A stretch of DNA of 25,877 nt from JAAYBQ01 sp035403465. Its GTDB lineage: Bacteria; Spirochaetota; UBA4802; UBA5550. The DNA lies in assembly GCA_035403465.1 (NCBI GenBank), contig DAONFG010000043.1:1-25877 (forward strand), read 5' to 3'. The position numbers were made by a program, and so were the translations under genes. Each line of letters starts with the position of its first letter. Positions within the stretch are counted from its first letter, which is position 1. The notes under the pieces are model-generated. The model saw only the letters and a program-made list of their open reading frames with translations, ran no database searches and was not told the origin of the DNA. Below, one piece after another: positions 8,350-16,102 of the stretch.

Positions 8350-8728
8350 TTTTTATTTTCTTCTTGACTTATGGTGTCATTTCCTGATTAATTTTAAAGA
8401 ATAATTCAGAAAACCGACCGGACTGTTTTTATTTTACCCCTGGTTAATTATACGTTTTTCTTCTTACGTCACATATTGCATATATTTAAAACTTTTGACA
8501 TCAATATATGTATATAATTTTTAATATTTGTTCATTTTTTTAACAAAAAAAATGAATGTTCAGTTTTTTACTTGAAAAAAAAACACATCTAGATTAATTA
8601 TATATATAGTTAATAAGTAGTCAAGTAAAAAAAATAAATATTTTAAAATAAATAAATATTTATTAAGCAATAGATATAAAAATTTGAATTTATATTTATG
8701 CTCACATTTCTGCCTTAGGGAGTGTTTT
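8350..8728. other. 379-bp AT-rich divergent intergenic region
   Basis: This spacer separates the minus-strand envelope operon (starting 8349) from the plus-strand GNAT gene (starting 8729). It must contain promoters for both directions. It is very AT-rich, with long A and T runs from about 8520 to 8700. I see no coding sequence with a plausible start. It contains a minus-strand TATAAT at 8452-8447 without a good -35, an AT hairpin at 8531-8556 and a 12-bp inverted repeat at 8564-8632. Confidence 0.6.
8564..8632. promoter_or_regulatory. 12-bp inverted repeat in the divergent promoter region
   Basis: TTTTTTACTTGA (8564-8575) and TCAAGTAAAAAA (8621-8632) are perfect inverted copies 45 bp apart. 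The outer half is homopolymer; the information lies in ACTTGA/TCAAGT. It may be a pair of operator half-sites between the divergent genes. Chance is possible in such AT-rich DNA. Confidence 0.3.
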
Positions 8729-9736
8729 ATGAACGATTTCGCTGAACATATTGATAAGCAGGGTAACAGTCTTGATTTTTTCAACAAGTTTGCTCATGAA
8801 AAAGTATCTCTTGATGAAGAATCAGAGGTAGTATATAAATATAAAGGCTACCGCTTCTTTACCATTGACATTAAAAATACCCCGAAGAAAAAACTTGATG
8901 CAGTACTCAGGGAATGTGAGCTTATAGAAAAAGCCTGCTGGATCGCGCAGGAGAATTTTTTTGATTATGCAAGGAAACGCAATCTTCTTACCTATGCTGT
9001 TCATGAAGGCAAAGTAATAGCATTCCAGATAGCATCATACTGGCTTGTGGATGATGTCTTTATATTTGACCTTGACGAAACAATGGTCATGAAGGGGCAC
9101 CGCGGCAAAAACCTTGCAATGGCCCTGTCCTGTATAAACTCCCGGACCTACATACTGCGTATCCGTAAAATAAGAGGTATACGGAAAATGACTTTTGTCG
9201 GTCTTACTCCTAATCTCAGACTGGTAAATCTTCTTGATAGAATACGCCATGCTATATACTTTCTTGATAGTACATTCAATCCTTCAAAAAAGCTTCTTAA
9301 GATTCATGACTACCTGCTTGAAAAAAAGGGCGAATCTCTGGTTCATGACAGTTATCCCTTCTTCCTGAGGAATGTTTTTCCCGGTTCACTAAAACCGACA
9401 GACCATACACAGAAAACTTCAAAAAGGGTCAGGAAGATGCTTCCTCCAGGGCTCGATTTTAATGGAAGGGGTGATGCTTTTCTTTTTTTATGCCTTTTTG
9501 ACAAGGTACGCCTGCTGCCTGTACTGGTCATACTTTCCCTCAAGGCACTGGGCCCCGGAATTCTGTTCGATAAAAAGCTTGGATTTTTCAGCAGAAAAAA
9601 ATATCACCATATTTATAAATATCTTTCAACTGACTCAGTCCTGTTTGTTGAGCGAAGAAAAGCAAACCGCCGCAAAAAAGACCGGATAAGAGAACAGGTT
9701 GGTTTTGTTGAGAGAAGAAGGGTGGCAGTTTCCTGA
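8729..9736 (+). CDS. GNAT-fold acetyltransferase-like protein with basic C-terminal tail
   Basis: I place the start at 8729 because AGGGAG lies 6 nt upstream; the in-frame ATG at 8684 has no ribosome site. The 335-residue protein contains a GNAT-like core. Strands around VHEGKVIAFQIASYW (91-105) and DVFIFDLDE (109-117) lead to GHRGKNLA (123-130), which fits the acetyl-CoA pyrophosphate-binding motif A (R/Q-x-x-G-x-G/A). FVGLTPNLRLVNLLDR (156-171) fits the following strand and helix. Residues about 180-300 are outside the core and include a hydrophobic stretch (251-280). The tail repeats FVERR twice (306-310 and 326-330), flanked by Arg/Lys clusters. The acceptor substrate is unknown. The gene is divergent from the envelope operon and 52 bp before the Ntn-hydrolase gene, so it may be co-transcribed with that. 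Confidence 0.62.
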   Translation: MNDFAEHIDKQGNSLDFFNKFAHEKVSLDEESEVVYKYKGYRFFTIDIKNTPKKKLDAVLRECELIEKACWIAQENFFDYARKRNLLTYAVHEGKVIAFQIASYWLVDDVFIFDLDETMVMKGHRGKNLAMALSCINSRTYILRIRKIRGIRKMTFVGLTPNLRLVNLLDRIRHAIYFLDSTFNPSKKLLKIHDYLLEKKGESLVHDSYPFFLRNVFPGSLKPTDHTQKTSKRVRKMLPPGLDFNGRGDAFLFLCLFDKVRLLPVLVILSLKALGPGILFDKKLGFFSRKKYHHIYKYLSTDSVLFVERRKANRRKKDRIREQVGFVERRRVAVS

Positions 9737-9788
9737 AAATACGATGTAGTGAAATATAGTTAAACCGGAAGATGTAAAGGAGAAGTTT

Positions 9789-11665
9789 ATGCAAAGAATA
9801 GTATCCAAACTCATGATCATTCTGATTGCAACAGTGCTTGTTCACCAGGTCTTCAATCTGAATCAAAAGCGTGCAATGTTGCTGTTGTATCGGCAAAGGC
9901 ATCTGCCACTGGGCGACCTTTCATCTGGAAGAACCGGGACCATGCTGAAAGCTACAAGCATGAAGTTTTATACTATCCTGAGGTAACTCCGGGTATCGGC
10001 GGAAGTGTACGGTTAATGGGTGAAACAACCTTCGGATCCGGGGTTTCGGTGTGTACCGGAGGGACTAATGAATCGGGTTTCGCAATAACAAACACAACGT
10101 GCTACGAGAGTGTACTTCTTGAAGCGGCAAATGTTAATACCGAACTCATGGAGAAAGCGCTTGAAAACTGTAAGACACTTGCCCAGTTCGAAGATCTTGT
10201 AAGTCAATTCACTTCGATATGGTCAGGCAAAAATATATCCGGTATATTTGCTGTTATCGACGCATACGGCGGTGCAGCAATATACGAGATGTGGTCAAAC
10301 GGTAACAGTAAGGCTGTTAAGTACCGCAAGTATAATGCAGATACAGGGCTTGTAACCGATGAGAATGGTGCAGCTTTTACTGATTTAAGATTTCCGCAGA
10401 CAACCGGATTTCTGAACCGTACCAACAGCAACCATGCAAACGGCTTTATACAGATATGGTCAGATACACCAAGGGAACTGCGGGCCCGCCAGCTTTTGCA
10501 GGGTATGAAAGATTCCGGTGCCCTGTCGCCCAGGAATATAATGCGTGTTCTTTCGAAGGATGTCCTTGGCGGTGATACTACTGATTATTGTTCAGATAAA
10601 ATTTACAACGGTGTATGGACTGATAACGGCTATACAAGCAATGGCAAATACTGGTTTGATTTAGTTCAGAGTAACTGGGACGCATCAGCAGACAGCTGGA
10701 ATAATCCGAATTATGAAGGGGAGCTTTTTACAAGGTACGCGATAAGCAGGTACCAGACCAGTATGGGTCTTGTAATTGAAGGTGCTGCAACAGAAGAGCA
10801 GGCTAAACTTACAACCATGTGGGTTGCCTTATGTGAACCTTCCCTGAGTGTTTTTGTCCCTTACTACCCATACGCAGGGACAATTTCAAAATATGCCACT
10901 GACGATAAGCATAATAACAGCGGCTATTACTGGGATGGAGTTTCTACAACTGAGGACAAAGGTGCGAACTCGTTCCTTAACCTGCTTTTTGACTGTGTCC
11001 AGTCAAATCCGTTCAGCAGTTCAAACAATCCGGACCTTAATGCTATATATAAAAATATTTCATTATATTATAACAACGGATCAGGTGTCTGGGGCGGTGA
11101 TACATCAAGCCGGGTAGTATCAAGTGACAATTACATGGATAATACAATCAACTATCCCAGACTTGTTTCACTCCAGGAATGGACACTCCCGCTTGAAGAT
11201 ATCGTAATACGCAACACTAATCTTCTTATGGCAGTGCTGCGTGACAATCCTGAACTTGTGACACGGGAATTGCTTGCAGGATTTTCCGATTACTGTAACT
11301 CCTTTGTTTACAAGAATTACAGCAGCCAGTCAGCCTCTTTCCTGGCCTGGGATTATGTACTGCCCGAAGCTGTAGATGATGCCGTTGATGATGAGGAGAT
11401 ACCCGGTGATTACAATGATCCGGGCAACGAGGACCCGTACTACGGTGACGATGATTATGAGGGTGAAGGCGATTACAGTGACCCCGGCAGCCTTGTAAAA
11501 AATAATCCCAGTTCAGGCGGCGGTTGCGGAATGTCTGCTTTTGCTTCTTCAGGAAGGATCAACCAGGCAGACCGTTTATCCGGGTTTATCAGCCTTATGA
11601 TTACCATGCTCTTCCCGCTATGTATGATACTGATGCACCGTGTTTACAGGAGAAGACGGGATTAA
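9789..11665 (+). CDS. Secreted C45/C69-type Ntn hydrolase with N-terminal frameshift and GGGC sorting-type tail
   Basis: Translation should start at ATG 9789 (AAAGGAG just upstream), which encodes a signal peptide (MQRIVSKLMIILIATVL). The enzyme itself reads in another frame, open from before 9842 to 11665 with no upstream ATG, GTG or TTG. A net +1 (or +4) nt would join the frames, so the gene is frameshifted, or the sequence has an error, around 9836-9840. The enzyme frame contains ACNVAVVSAKAS with the presumed N-terminal nucleophile Cys at codon 9872, then GRPFIWKNRD, GGTNESGFAITN and RTNSNHANG. This is the pattern of peptidase C45/C69-type Ntn amidohydrolases (penicillin acyltransferase-like), which cleave or transfer amide-linked groups. 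The C-terminal part has an acidic D/E/G/Y/P linker, then SSGGGCGM (Cys codon 11525), a hydrophobic helix and an RRRRD end, resembling Cys-containing C-terminal sorting signals. The protein is probably exported and surface-anchored if expressed. The first ATG in the enzyme frame alone (10016) would omit the nucleophile. Confidence 0.75.
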
Positions 11666-11701
11666 TTAAAATTAAAAAATACATCTAGCAGCAGTTATAA
11701 A

Positions 11702-11742
11702 AAATACTTTACGCCTGTCAGGATGACAGGCGTAAAGTATTT
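11702..11742. terminator. Perfect 19-bp hairpin, probable bidirectional terminator
   Basis: A 19-nt arm at 11702-11720 pairs perfectly with 11724-11742 around a GGA loop; ACGCCTGTCA/TGACAGGCGT form the GC-rich upper part. On the plus strand the hairpin is followed by a weak T-run. On the minus strand it is followed by TTTTTT, so it is the better terminator in that direction. It lies 36 bp after the Ntn-hydrolase stop and before the ligase gene. Confidence 0.65.
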
Positions 11743-11774
11743 AATATGCACTGTGCAAACGGAGACTTTTCCTG

Positions 11775-13052
11775 ATGATCAATAAAATATATGCCTGGTT
11801 TCATTTTCATAATAACCATCTTAAATCAGCTGATTATATCAGGAATATCCAGAATAAAAAGCTTAGTAACATCATAAGGCATGCGTATTATACATCAGGT
11901 TTTTACAGGGACCTGATGGAGCGGGCTGGCGTTACACCTGATGATATTAACACACCCGGTGACCTCGTAAGAATTCCTGCTGTGACAAAAGATGATATTC
12001 AAAAGAATTTTAACGGGATACTCTCACGTAAATACGATATCAATGACTGCCTGATGCGCACTACATCTGGATCTTCGGGCAAGATGCTGCGCGTTGTATG
12101 GGATAATTTTAATTTACAGTCCCGCTTCCAGCTTTACTACAGGGCGTATACCATGATCGGGTATTCGCCTTTCAAAAAGCTTCTATTTTTCCTGCCTGAA
12201 GTTGAGGACCCGGGTTTTACATTCGGCCTCTTCCGGCAGAAGGGATTAACGCTTGACCACCCTTTCGAAGAGGTCAGGGATTTTTTATTAAGCTTCCGTC
12301 CTCATATACTTTCAATCTATCCTTCTTATGCTGCGGACCTGGCTGAATATTCTAAGCCGGGTGATATACAGAAGGCCGGGATTGAAGCCATTTGCCTCAA
12401 TTCAGAGATGATACTTGAAAAAGACCGAAGGCTGATAGAACAGAAATATATGTGCCCGGTATTCGAGGAGTACTCATGCGTTGAAACCGGTGTAATAGCA
12501 AGCATGTGCCGAAAACATGGCATGCATATATACAGCGATAATGTTGTCGTTGAGATTCTCGACAGCAAGGGTAATCCATGTGCGCCAGGCGAAAGAGGAG
12601 AGGTGACGCTTACTGCCCTGAACAGTTTTGCGATGCCCCTTATAAGGTACAGGATCGGCGACATATCGTCATTATCGGAACAGAAATGTTCATGTGGAGG
12701 GCATATGCCGCTGCTGGGAAAAATCGAGGGACGAAAGGATGATTACTTTCTTTTGGCCGATAAGGTCCACATTCCTGCATGGAGTATATATGAGGCAATA
12801 GAAAGACCCCTGCACCAGCATAACATCGAACACCTGCTGCTCAATGATTTTTACCTTGTACAGAAAAGTCTTAAATATGCTGATTTCTATTACGTTCGCG
12901 GTCCGCACTTTACCGATACCTGCATAAACGAGATTGTCAGCCGCAGCAGGGAGCTTTTCGGCCCCGGCTTTGTTGTGAAACCATGCGAGGTAAAAGATAT
13001 AGGCCGTGTTAAAAAAGTTAAGCGTAAATATATCCACAGCGAAATAATCTGA
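11775..13052 (+). CDS. PaaK/CapK-family AMP-forming acyl ligase
   Basis: This 425-residue protein is the size of phenylacetate-CoA ligase/CapK (coenzyme F390 synthetase-like) enzymes. It has the adenylation phosphate-binding loop TTSGSSGK (96-103), an EYSCVETG segment (232-239) at the position of the family's Y-G-x-x-E motif, an ERGEVTLT element (273-280) and RYRIGD (291-296), whose Asp normally binds the AMP ribose. Cys245 and His248, and Cys305-x-Cys307, could form the metal site seen in some PaaK relatives (inference). Family members activate a carboxylic acid as acyl-AMP and usually pass it to CoA or another acceptor; the acid here is unknown. The gene opens a tight group with a flippase-like protein (1-bp gap) and a C39-like peptidase, which hints at envelope modification. 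GGAG lies 10 nt before the ATG. Confidence 0.85.
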   Translation: MINKIYAWFHFHNNHLKSADYIRNIQNKKLSNIIRHAYYTSGFYRDLMERAGVTPDDINTPGDLVRIPAVTKDDIQKNFNGILSRKYDINDCLMRTTSGSSGKMLRVVWDNFNLQSRFQLYYRAYTMIGYSPFKKLLFFLPEVEDPGFTFGLFRQKGLTLDHPFEEVRDFLLSFRPHILSIYPSYAADLAEYSKPGDIQKAGIEAICLNSEMILEKDRRLIEQKYMCPVFEEYSCVETGVIASMCRKHGMHIYSDNVVVEILDSKGNPCAPGERGEVTLTALNSFAMPLIRYRIGDISSLSEQKCSCGGHMPLLGKIEGRKDDYFLLADKVHIPAWSIYEAIERPLHQHNIEHLLLNDFYLVQKSLKYADFYYVRGPHFTDTCINEIVSRSRELFGPGFVVKPCEVKDIGRVKKVKRKYIHSEII

Positions 13053-13053
13053 T

Positions 13054-14049
13054 ATGCCGGCAATAATGAAAACACTGAAATCTCCGATTATAAAACGCCT
13101 TCTTCCATGGCTTATTGCAGCCCTGATAATCGGTTTCCTGTTCTGGCGGATTGATTATGTGAAGTTTATTGAATCACTTGAGATGGCAGAGATCTCAATT
13201 TATATTCCGCTGATAATTCTGTTTATATTTATCTGGTTTTTTGTTGAAACATTTAATGTGCAGAAACTATACCAGTACTTCGGGCACCATGTGTCATATC
13301 GCACAATGCTTTCAATAAGGGGCACCACTTTTCTCCTGATGATTATAAATTACGGCCTTGGCGCCGGCGCGATTGCCATGTATCTGAAAAAACTCATAGG
13401 CGTAAGTCTGCTAAGGTCAACGGGTATCCTTTTTTATTACATGGTTGTTGAAAGTGCGGGGATCGCATTTATGGCCGCTGCAGGATTTCTTCTTGCCGGG
13501 GATTCATCAGGAGTACAGGAGTGGGTGTTCTACCTTGCTTCGGGACTTTTTCTCTTTTATAATATTGAAATCATAGTTCTGAAATATATTCCTGCGCTGG
13601 GATTTTTAAAAAGGTTCGTCAACAGTTCAATTCTTATGCCTGTCAGGGAGAGTACATTTTCAGTTTATGTGAAGATATTTTTCCAGAGAATGGGCTATTT
13701 TATGACCTTCGTTATATTTTTTTATTTTACTGTACGTGCTTTCCATATGGATATCCCTTTCATGACTCTTACGGCACTGGTGCCGATTATATTTTTTGTA
13801 GGCAACCTGCCTATAACCCCTTTCGGGCTTGGAACAATCCAGGCTGCTATGCTCTATTTTTTTAAAGATTACGGTACTCCGCCCAATATATTTGCCATGA
13901 GCCTGGTATATACTGTATCTCTTATGATATTCCGCGCAATGATCGGCCTTTATTACCTTAAGACGGCTGCCGGATTTTTAACAGATACCGGGAAAAATAT
14001 TGATAACATTATCAGCGGATCCGGGACATATAATAACAACTCTATTTAA
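13054..14049 (+). CDS. YbhN/UPF0104 (TIGR00374) flippase-like integral membrane protein
   Basis: This is a 331-residue polytopic inner-membrane protein with about eight hydrophobic helices, the first at about 16-32. It has the conserved features of the lysylphosphatidylglycerol-synthetase-TM/AglD family: NYGLGAGAIAMYLKK (99-113) and LPITPFGLGTIQAA (252-265), the latter corresponding to the family's LPiSpgGlG motif. It lacks the cytosolic aminoacyl-transferase domain of MprF. Homologues are proposed lipid or glycolipid flippases. The start codon lies 1 bp after the ligase stop, so the two are translationally coupled. A second ATG at 13066 is an alternative start. The pairing suggests that an adenylated acid is attached to a lipid and moved across the membrane (inference). 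Confidence 0.82.
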   Translation: MPAIMKTLKSPIIKRLLPWLIAALIIGFLFWRIDYVKFIESLEMAEISIYIPLIILFIFIWFFVETFNVQKLYQYFGHHVSYRTMLSIRGTTFLLMIINYGLGAGAIAMYLKKLIGVSLLRSTGILFYYMVVESAGIAFMAAAGFLLAGDSSGVQEWVFYLASGLFLFYNIEIIVLKYIPALGFLKRFVNSSILMPVRESTFSVYVKIFFQRMGYFMTFVIFFYFTVRAFHMDIPFMTLTALVPIIFFVGNLPITPFGLGTIQAAMLYFFKDYGTPPNIFAMSLVYTVSLMIFRAMIGLYYLKTAAGFLTDTGKNIDNIISGSGTYNNNSI

Positions 14050-14079
14050 TGAGATATAACACTTGTACCGGTTCACGGA

Positions 14080-14877
14080 ATGATCAATATATTCAATAGT
14101 ATAAAACACACTGCAGCAGTTATTCTGGCCCAGGTTTTAATCACTGTCATTTACGGTGTATATCTTTACGCGGCACAGCCTGTTGATATCATCAGCAAAA
14201 ATCCGTCTTTATACCAGGTGAAACAGGGGGCAGGGCAATGCGGACCTGCTTCATTCTACATCGTTTTCAGGTATTACGGCGATGACCGCAGGGAGTACAT
14301 GTTCTCGAAAGGAACCGATGGTGCTGTCTTTCGCATGGGGATTGATTACCTGCCGCACGATGCCAGTGTCGGCAATGGGAAAAGCTCACCAGTAATAATC
14401 AAAAAAAACAGTTCCGTGTCGAAGTGGATGAATGGAAAAAATAATTCAACCGGATGGGGGGAACTGACCGGTGCAATCAAAAACCTCTACTATATAAAGG
14501 ATAACAACCTGCGGGAAAGATTTTATACGGTCATTGAATACGATGACAGGGAATCAGTGTCGGGCGGCAAAAATCTGCAGGATAGAAAGAAAATTTTTTA
14601 TGATAAAATTGTTTCACGGTTCCTTAACCGTAACAGGCCGGTAATAATCCATCTTAAAAGAAAATGGCCTTACCCCGGGCACTATATAGTACTCATAGGC
14701 TATGATCCCGTATCAGCAACTGTATTCTACCTGAATCCCAATAATGACGGCGGAGAAGTTATAAAAACAATATCTGCTGATGAATTTATCGGATCGTACT
14801 GGTACGAGGCAAACCCTGAACTTCGCTGGGGCAAAGCATGCTGGAACGGGCAGTGGATCGGATTCTATAGAGATTGA
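14080..14877 (+). CDS. Membrane-anchored C39-like cysteine peptidase
   Basis: This 265-residue protein has an N-terminal hydrophobic segment (about 11-30), a signal anchor or signal peptide, so the catalytic part faces the periplasm or exterior. It has a papain-like C39 arrangement: QCGPASF (53-59) with Cys54 as nucleophile and a preceding Gln, then RPVIIHL (186-192), GHYIVLIGYD (200-209) with His201, and YLNPN (217-221) supplying the third catalytic residue. This matches peptidase C39_2-like proteins, which include bacteriocin-leader peptidases and many uncharacterised secreted enzymes. No ABC-transporter domain is attached. The substrate is unknown; the nearby ligase and flippase-like genes are the only clue. 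The ribosome site is weak (ACGGA). Confidence 0.75.
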   Translation: MINIFNSIKHTAAVILAQVLITVIYGVYLYAAQPVDIISKNPSLYQVKQGAGQCGPASFYIVFRYYGDDRREYMFSKGTDGAVFRMGIDYLPHDASVGNGKSSPVIIKKNSSVSKWMNGKNNSTGWGELTGAIKNLYYIKDNNLRERFYTVIEYDDRESVSGGKNLQDRKKIFYDKIVSRFLNRNRPVIIHLKRKWPYPGHYIVLIGYDPVSATVFYLNPNNDGGEVIKTISADEFIGSYWYEANPELRWGKACWNGQWIGFYRD

Positions 14878-14941
14878 CACAAAATGAATAATCGTTCATC
14901 ACTGGCAATGTTTCTTTAGTCGACAAAAGGATTCCTTCTCA

Positions 14942-15649
14942 ATGAACCAGATATTGTTATTCCCGGCAGACTACATCTCTGAAAATAAAGTAATACTTAA
15001 AGAGAGAAGGTTCACCCACCTTCAGTCTATCGTTAAAATAAAAACCGGTGACACTCTTAAAGCCGGAAATACAGGCGGCATGAGAGGCGAGGCACTTGTG
15101 CTTGAAACAGGGAGCGATTACGCGATACTTGAAACATCGCTTAATGAAGCTCCGCCTGCAGCAGTGCCGCTGACACTTATCATGGCTATGCCCAGGCCAA
15201 AAAGTCTCCGCAAGGCAATACATTATGCAACCGCAATGGGAGTGAAAAAAATAATTATTTTCAGGACCTGGAAAGTCGAGAAGAGCTACTTCGATTCCCC
15301 TGTACTTGAGGATGATTCTCTGAATATGGAGATTATTCTTGGACTCGAACAGGCACGCGATACAATTATGCCGGACATACAGGTAAAAAAACTTTTCAGG
15401 CCGTTTGTCGAAGATGAACTGCCGCTGATAGCCGAAGGTACCATGAAACTTACTGCTCACCCCGGAGCAGAAACCGTGTGCCCCAGGGACGTTAAACAGC
15501 CGGTTACCCTGGTTATCGGCCCTGAAGGCGGACTCATAGAGTACGAGGTGAAACTCCTTGAAGAGACGGGTTTCACCACTGTCAATATTGGAGAGAGGAT
15601 TCTCCGCGTTGAGAATGTTGTAGCTGCAGTTATCGGCCGGCTGTTTTAA
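14942..15649 (+). CDS. rsmE: 16S rRNA (uracil-1498-N3)-methyltransferase RsmE
   Basis: This 235-residue SPOUT-class methyltransferase has the usual RsmE layout. An N-terminal PUA-like domain (FPAD..., HLQSIVKIKTGD) precedes the knotted C-terminal domain with MAMPRPKSLRKAIHYATAMGV-type helix and strand, LEQARDTIMP (135-144), IGPEGG (192-197) and the end segment GERILRVENV (217-226). IGPEGG and the ILR segment form the deep-knot SAM-binding site. RsmE uses SAM to methylate N3 of U1498 in the 30S decoding region. The last motif usually reads LR-x-ETA; here it is LRVENV, keeping the Glu but not the Thr. The gene is 64 bp after the peptidase gene and 129 bp before the ATPase operon, so it may be a single unit. 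Confidence 0.93.
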   Translation: MNQILLFPADYISENKVILKERRFTHLQSIVKIKTGDTLKAGNTGGMRGEALVLETGSDYAILETSLNEAPPAAVPLTLIMAMPRPKSLRKAIHYATAMGVKKIIIFRTWKVEKSYFDSPVLEDDSLNMEIILGLEQARDTIMPDIQVKKLFRPFVEDELPLIAEGTMKLTAHPGAETVCPRDVKQPVTLVIGPEGGLIEYEVKLLEETGFTTVNIGERILRVENVVAAVIGRLF

Positions 15650-15717
15650 ATACCCGCAATTTTGTAATCCCGCATCAATCGAAAAATTCTATAAATCATC
15701 ATTCTGCTGATTATTTT

Positions 15718-15746
15718 TTGATCCCGACTCAATGATTAGCTAAATT
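15718..15746 (+). promoter_or_regulatory. Candidate sigma70-type promoter for the V-ATPase operon
   Basis: TTGATC at 15718-15723 and TAAATT at 15741-15746 are separated by exactly 17 bp, each matching the consensus at four of six positions. Transcription would start near 15753, giving a leader of about 25 nt. It is a fair match in an AT-rich gap, no more. Confidence 0.35.
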
Positions 15747-15778
15747 TAAAGTGGAAATCGATTTATGGCGGCAGAGTG

Positions 15779-16090
15779 ATGGACCCGGACATAAAGTATT
15801 TAATTGACGAAGAGCAGAAGCTCACAAGGACGCTGGAGGATGCCCGGGCAGCAGCCCGTAATAGGATTGAAAGCAGCAGGTTGGCGGCAGCTGAACAAAA
15901 ATCTTCAGAGTTTGAAAGGATTTCATCTGAATTCAATAAAATGACTGAAATAAAACTGAATGAGATTAGAAGTGCAATGGATAGTGAAAGCAGGGAACTG
16001 CGCATGGAACAGGAGCGCCTCATTGATGATGCGAAGCTCAGGGATAAAATAACCGGGAGGATAGTGTCGTTAATACTCGAAAACCGGTAA
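15779..16090 (+). CDS. V/A-type ATPase peripheral stalk subunit H (G-type)
   Basis: This 103-residue, highly charged protein is predicted to be one long coiled-coil helix over most of its length (EEQKLTRTLEDARAAARNRI, then EQKSSEFERISSEFNKM). It matches the size and character of the H/G subunit, which pairs with subunit E to form the peripheral stalk (stator) of V/A-ATPases. Sequence conservation in this family is low, so the call rests on coiled-coil character and its place as first gene of the operon. A GTG directly precedes the ATG (15776), so the start may be 3 nt earlier. No strong Shine-Dalgarno is visible. Confidence 0.75.
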   Translation: MDPDIKYLIDEEQKLTRTLEDARAAARNRIESSRLAAAEQKSSEFERISSEFNKMTEIKLNEIRSAMDSESRELRMEQERLIDDAKLRDKITGRIVSLILENR

Positions 16091-16102
16091 CAGGATTCAT
16101 TC

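Noticed and set aside
8495..8518. TTGACA (8495-8500) followed by TATAAT (8513-8518) on the plus strand
   Set aside because: The spacer is only 12 bp, too short for a sigma70 promoter; in this AT-rich stretch a TATAAT is expected by chance.
9789..9986. Programmed frameshifting in the Ntn-hydrolase gene
   Set aside because: No slippery heptamer or clear downstream stimulatory structure is seen in the possible shift window; indel or sequence error is simpler.
14957..15460. 167-codon minus-strand open frame opposite rsmE
   Set aside because: It lies wholly inside rsmE, whose motifs are clear; its Cys/His/Phe-rich composition is typical of an antisense frame.
15764..15778. Tiny leader ORF (ATG, Ala, Ala, Glu, stop) ending at the subunit H start
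   Set aside because: Four codons with no ribosome site; could be chance. Not enough to call a regulatory leader peptide.
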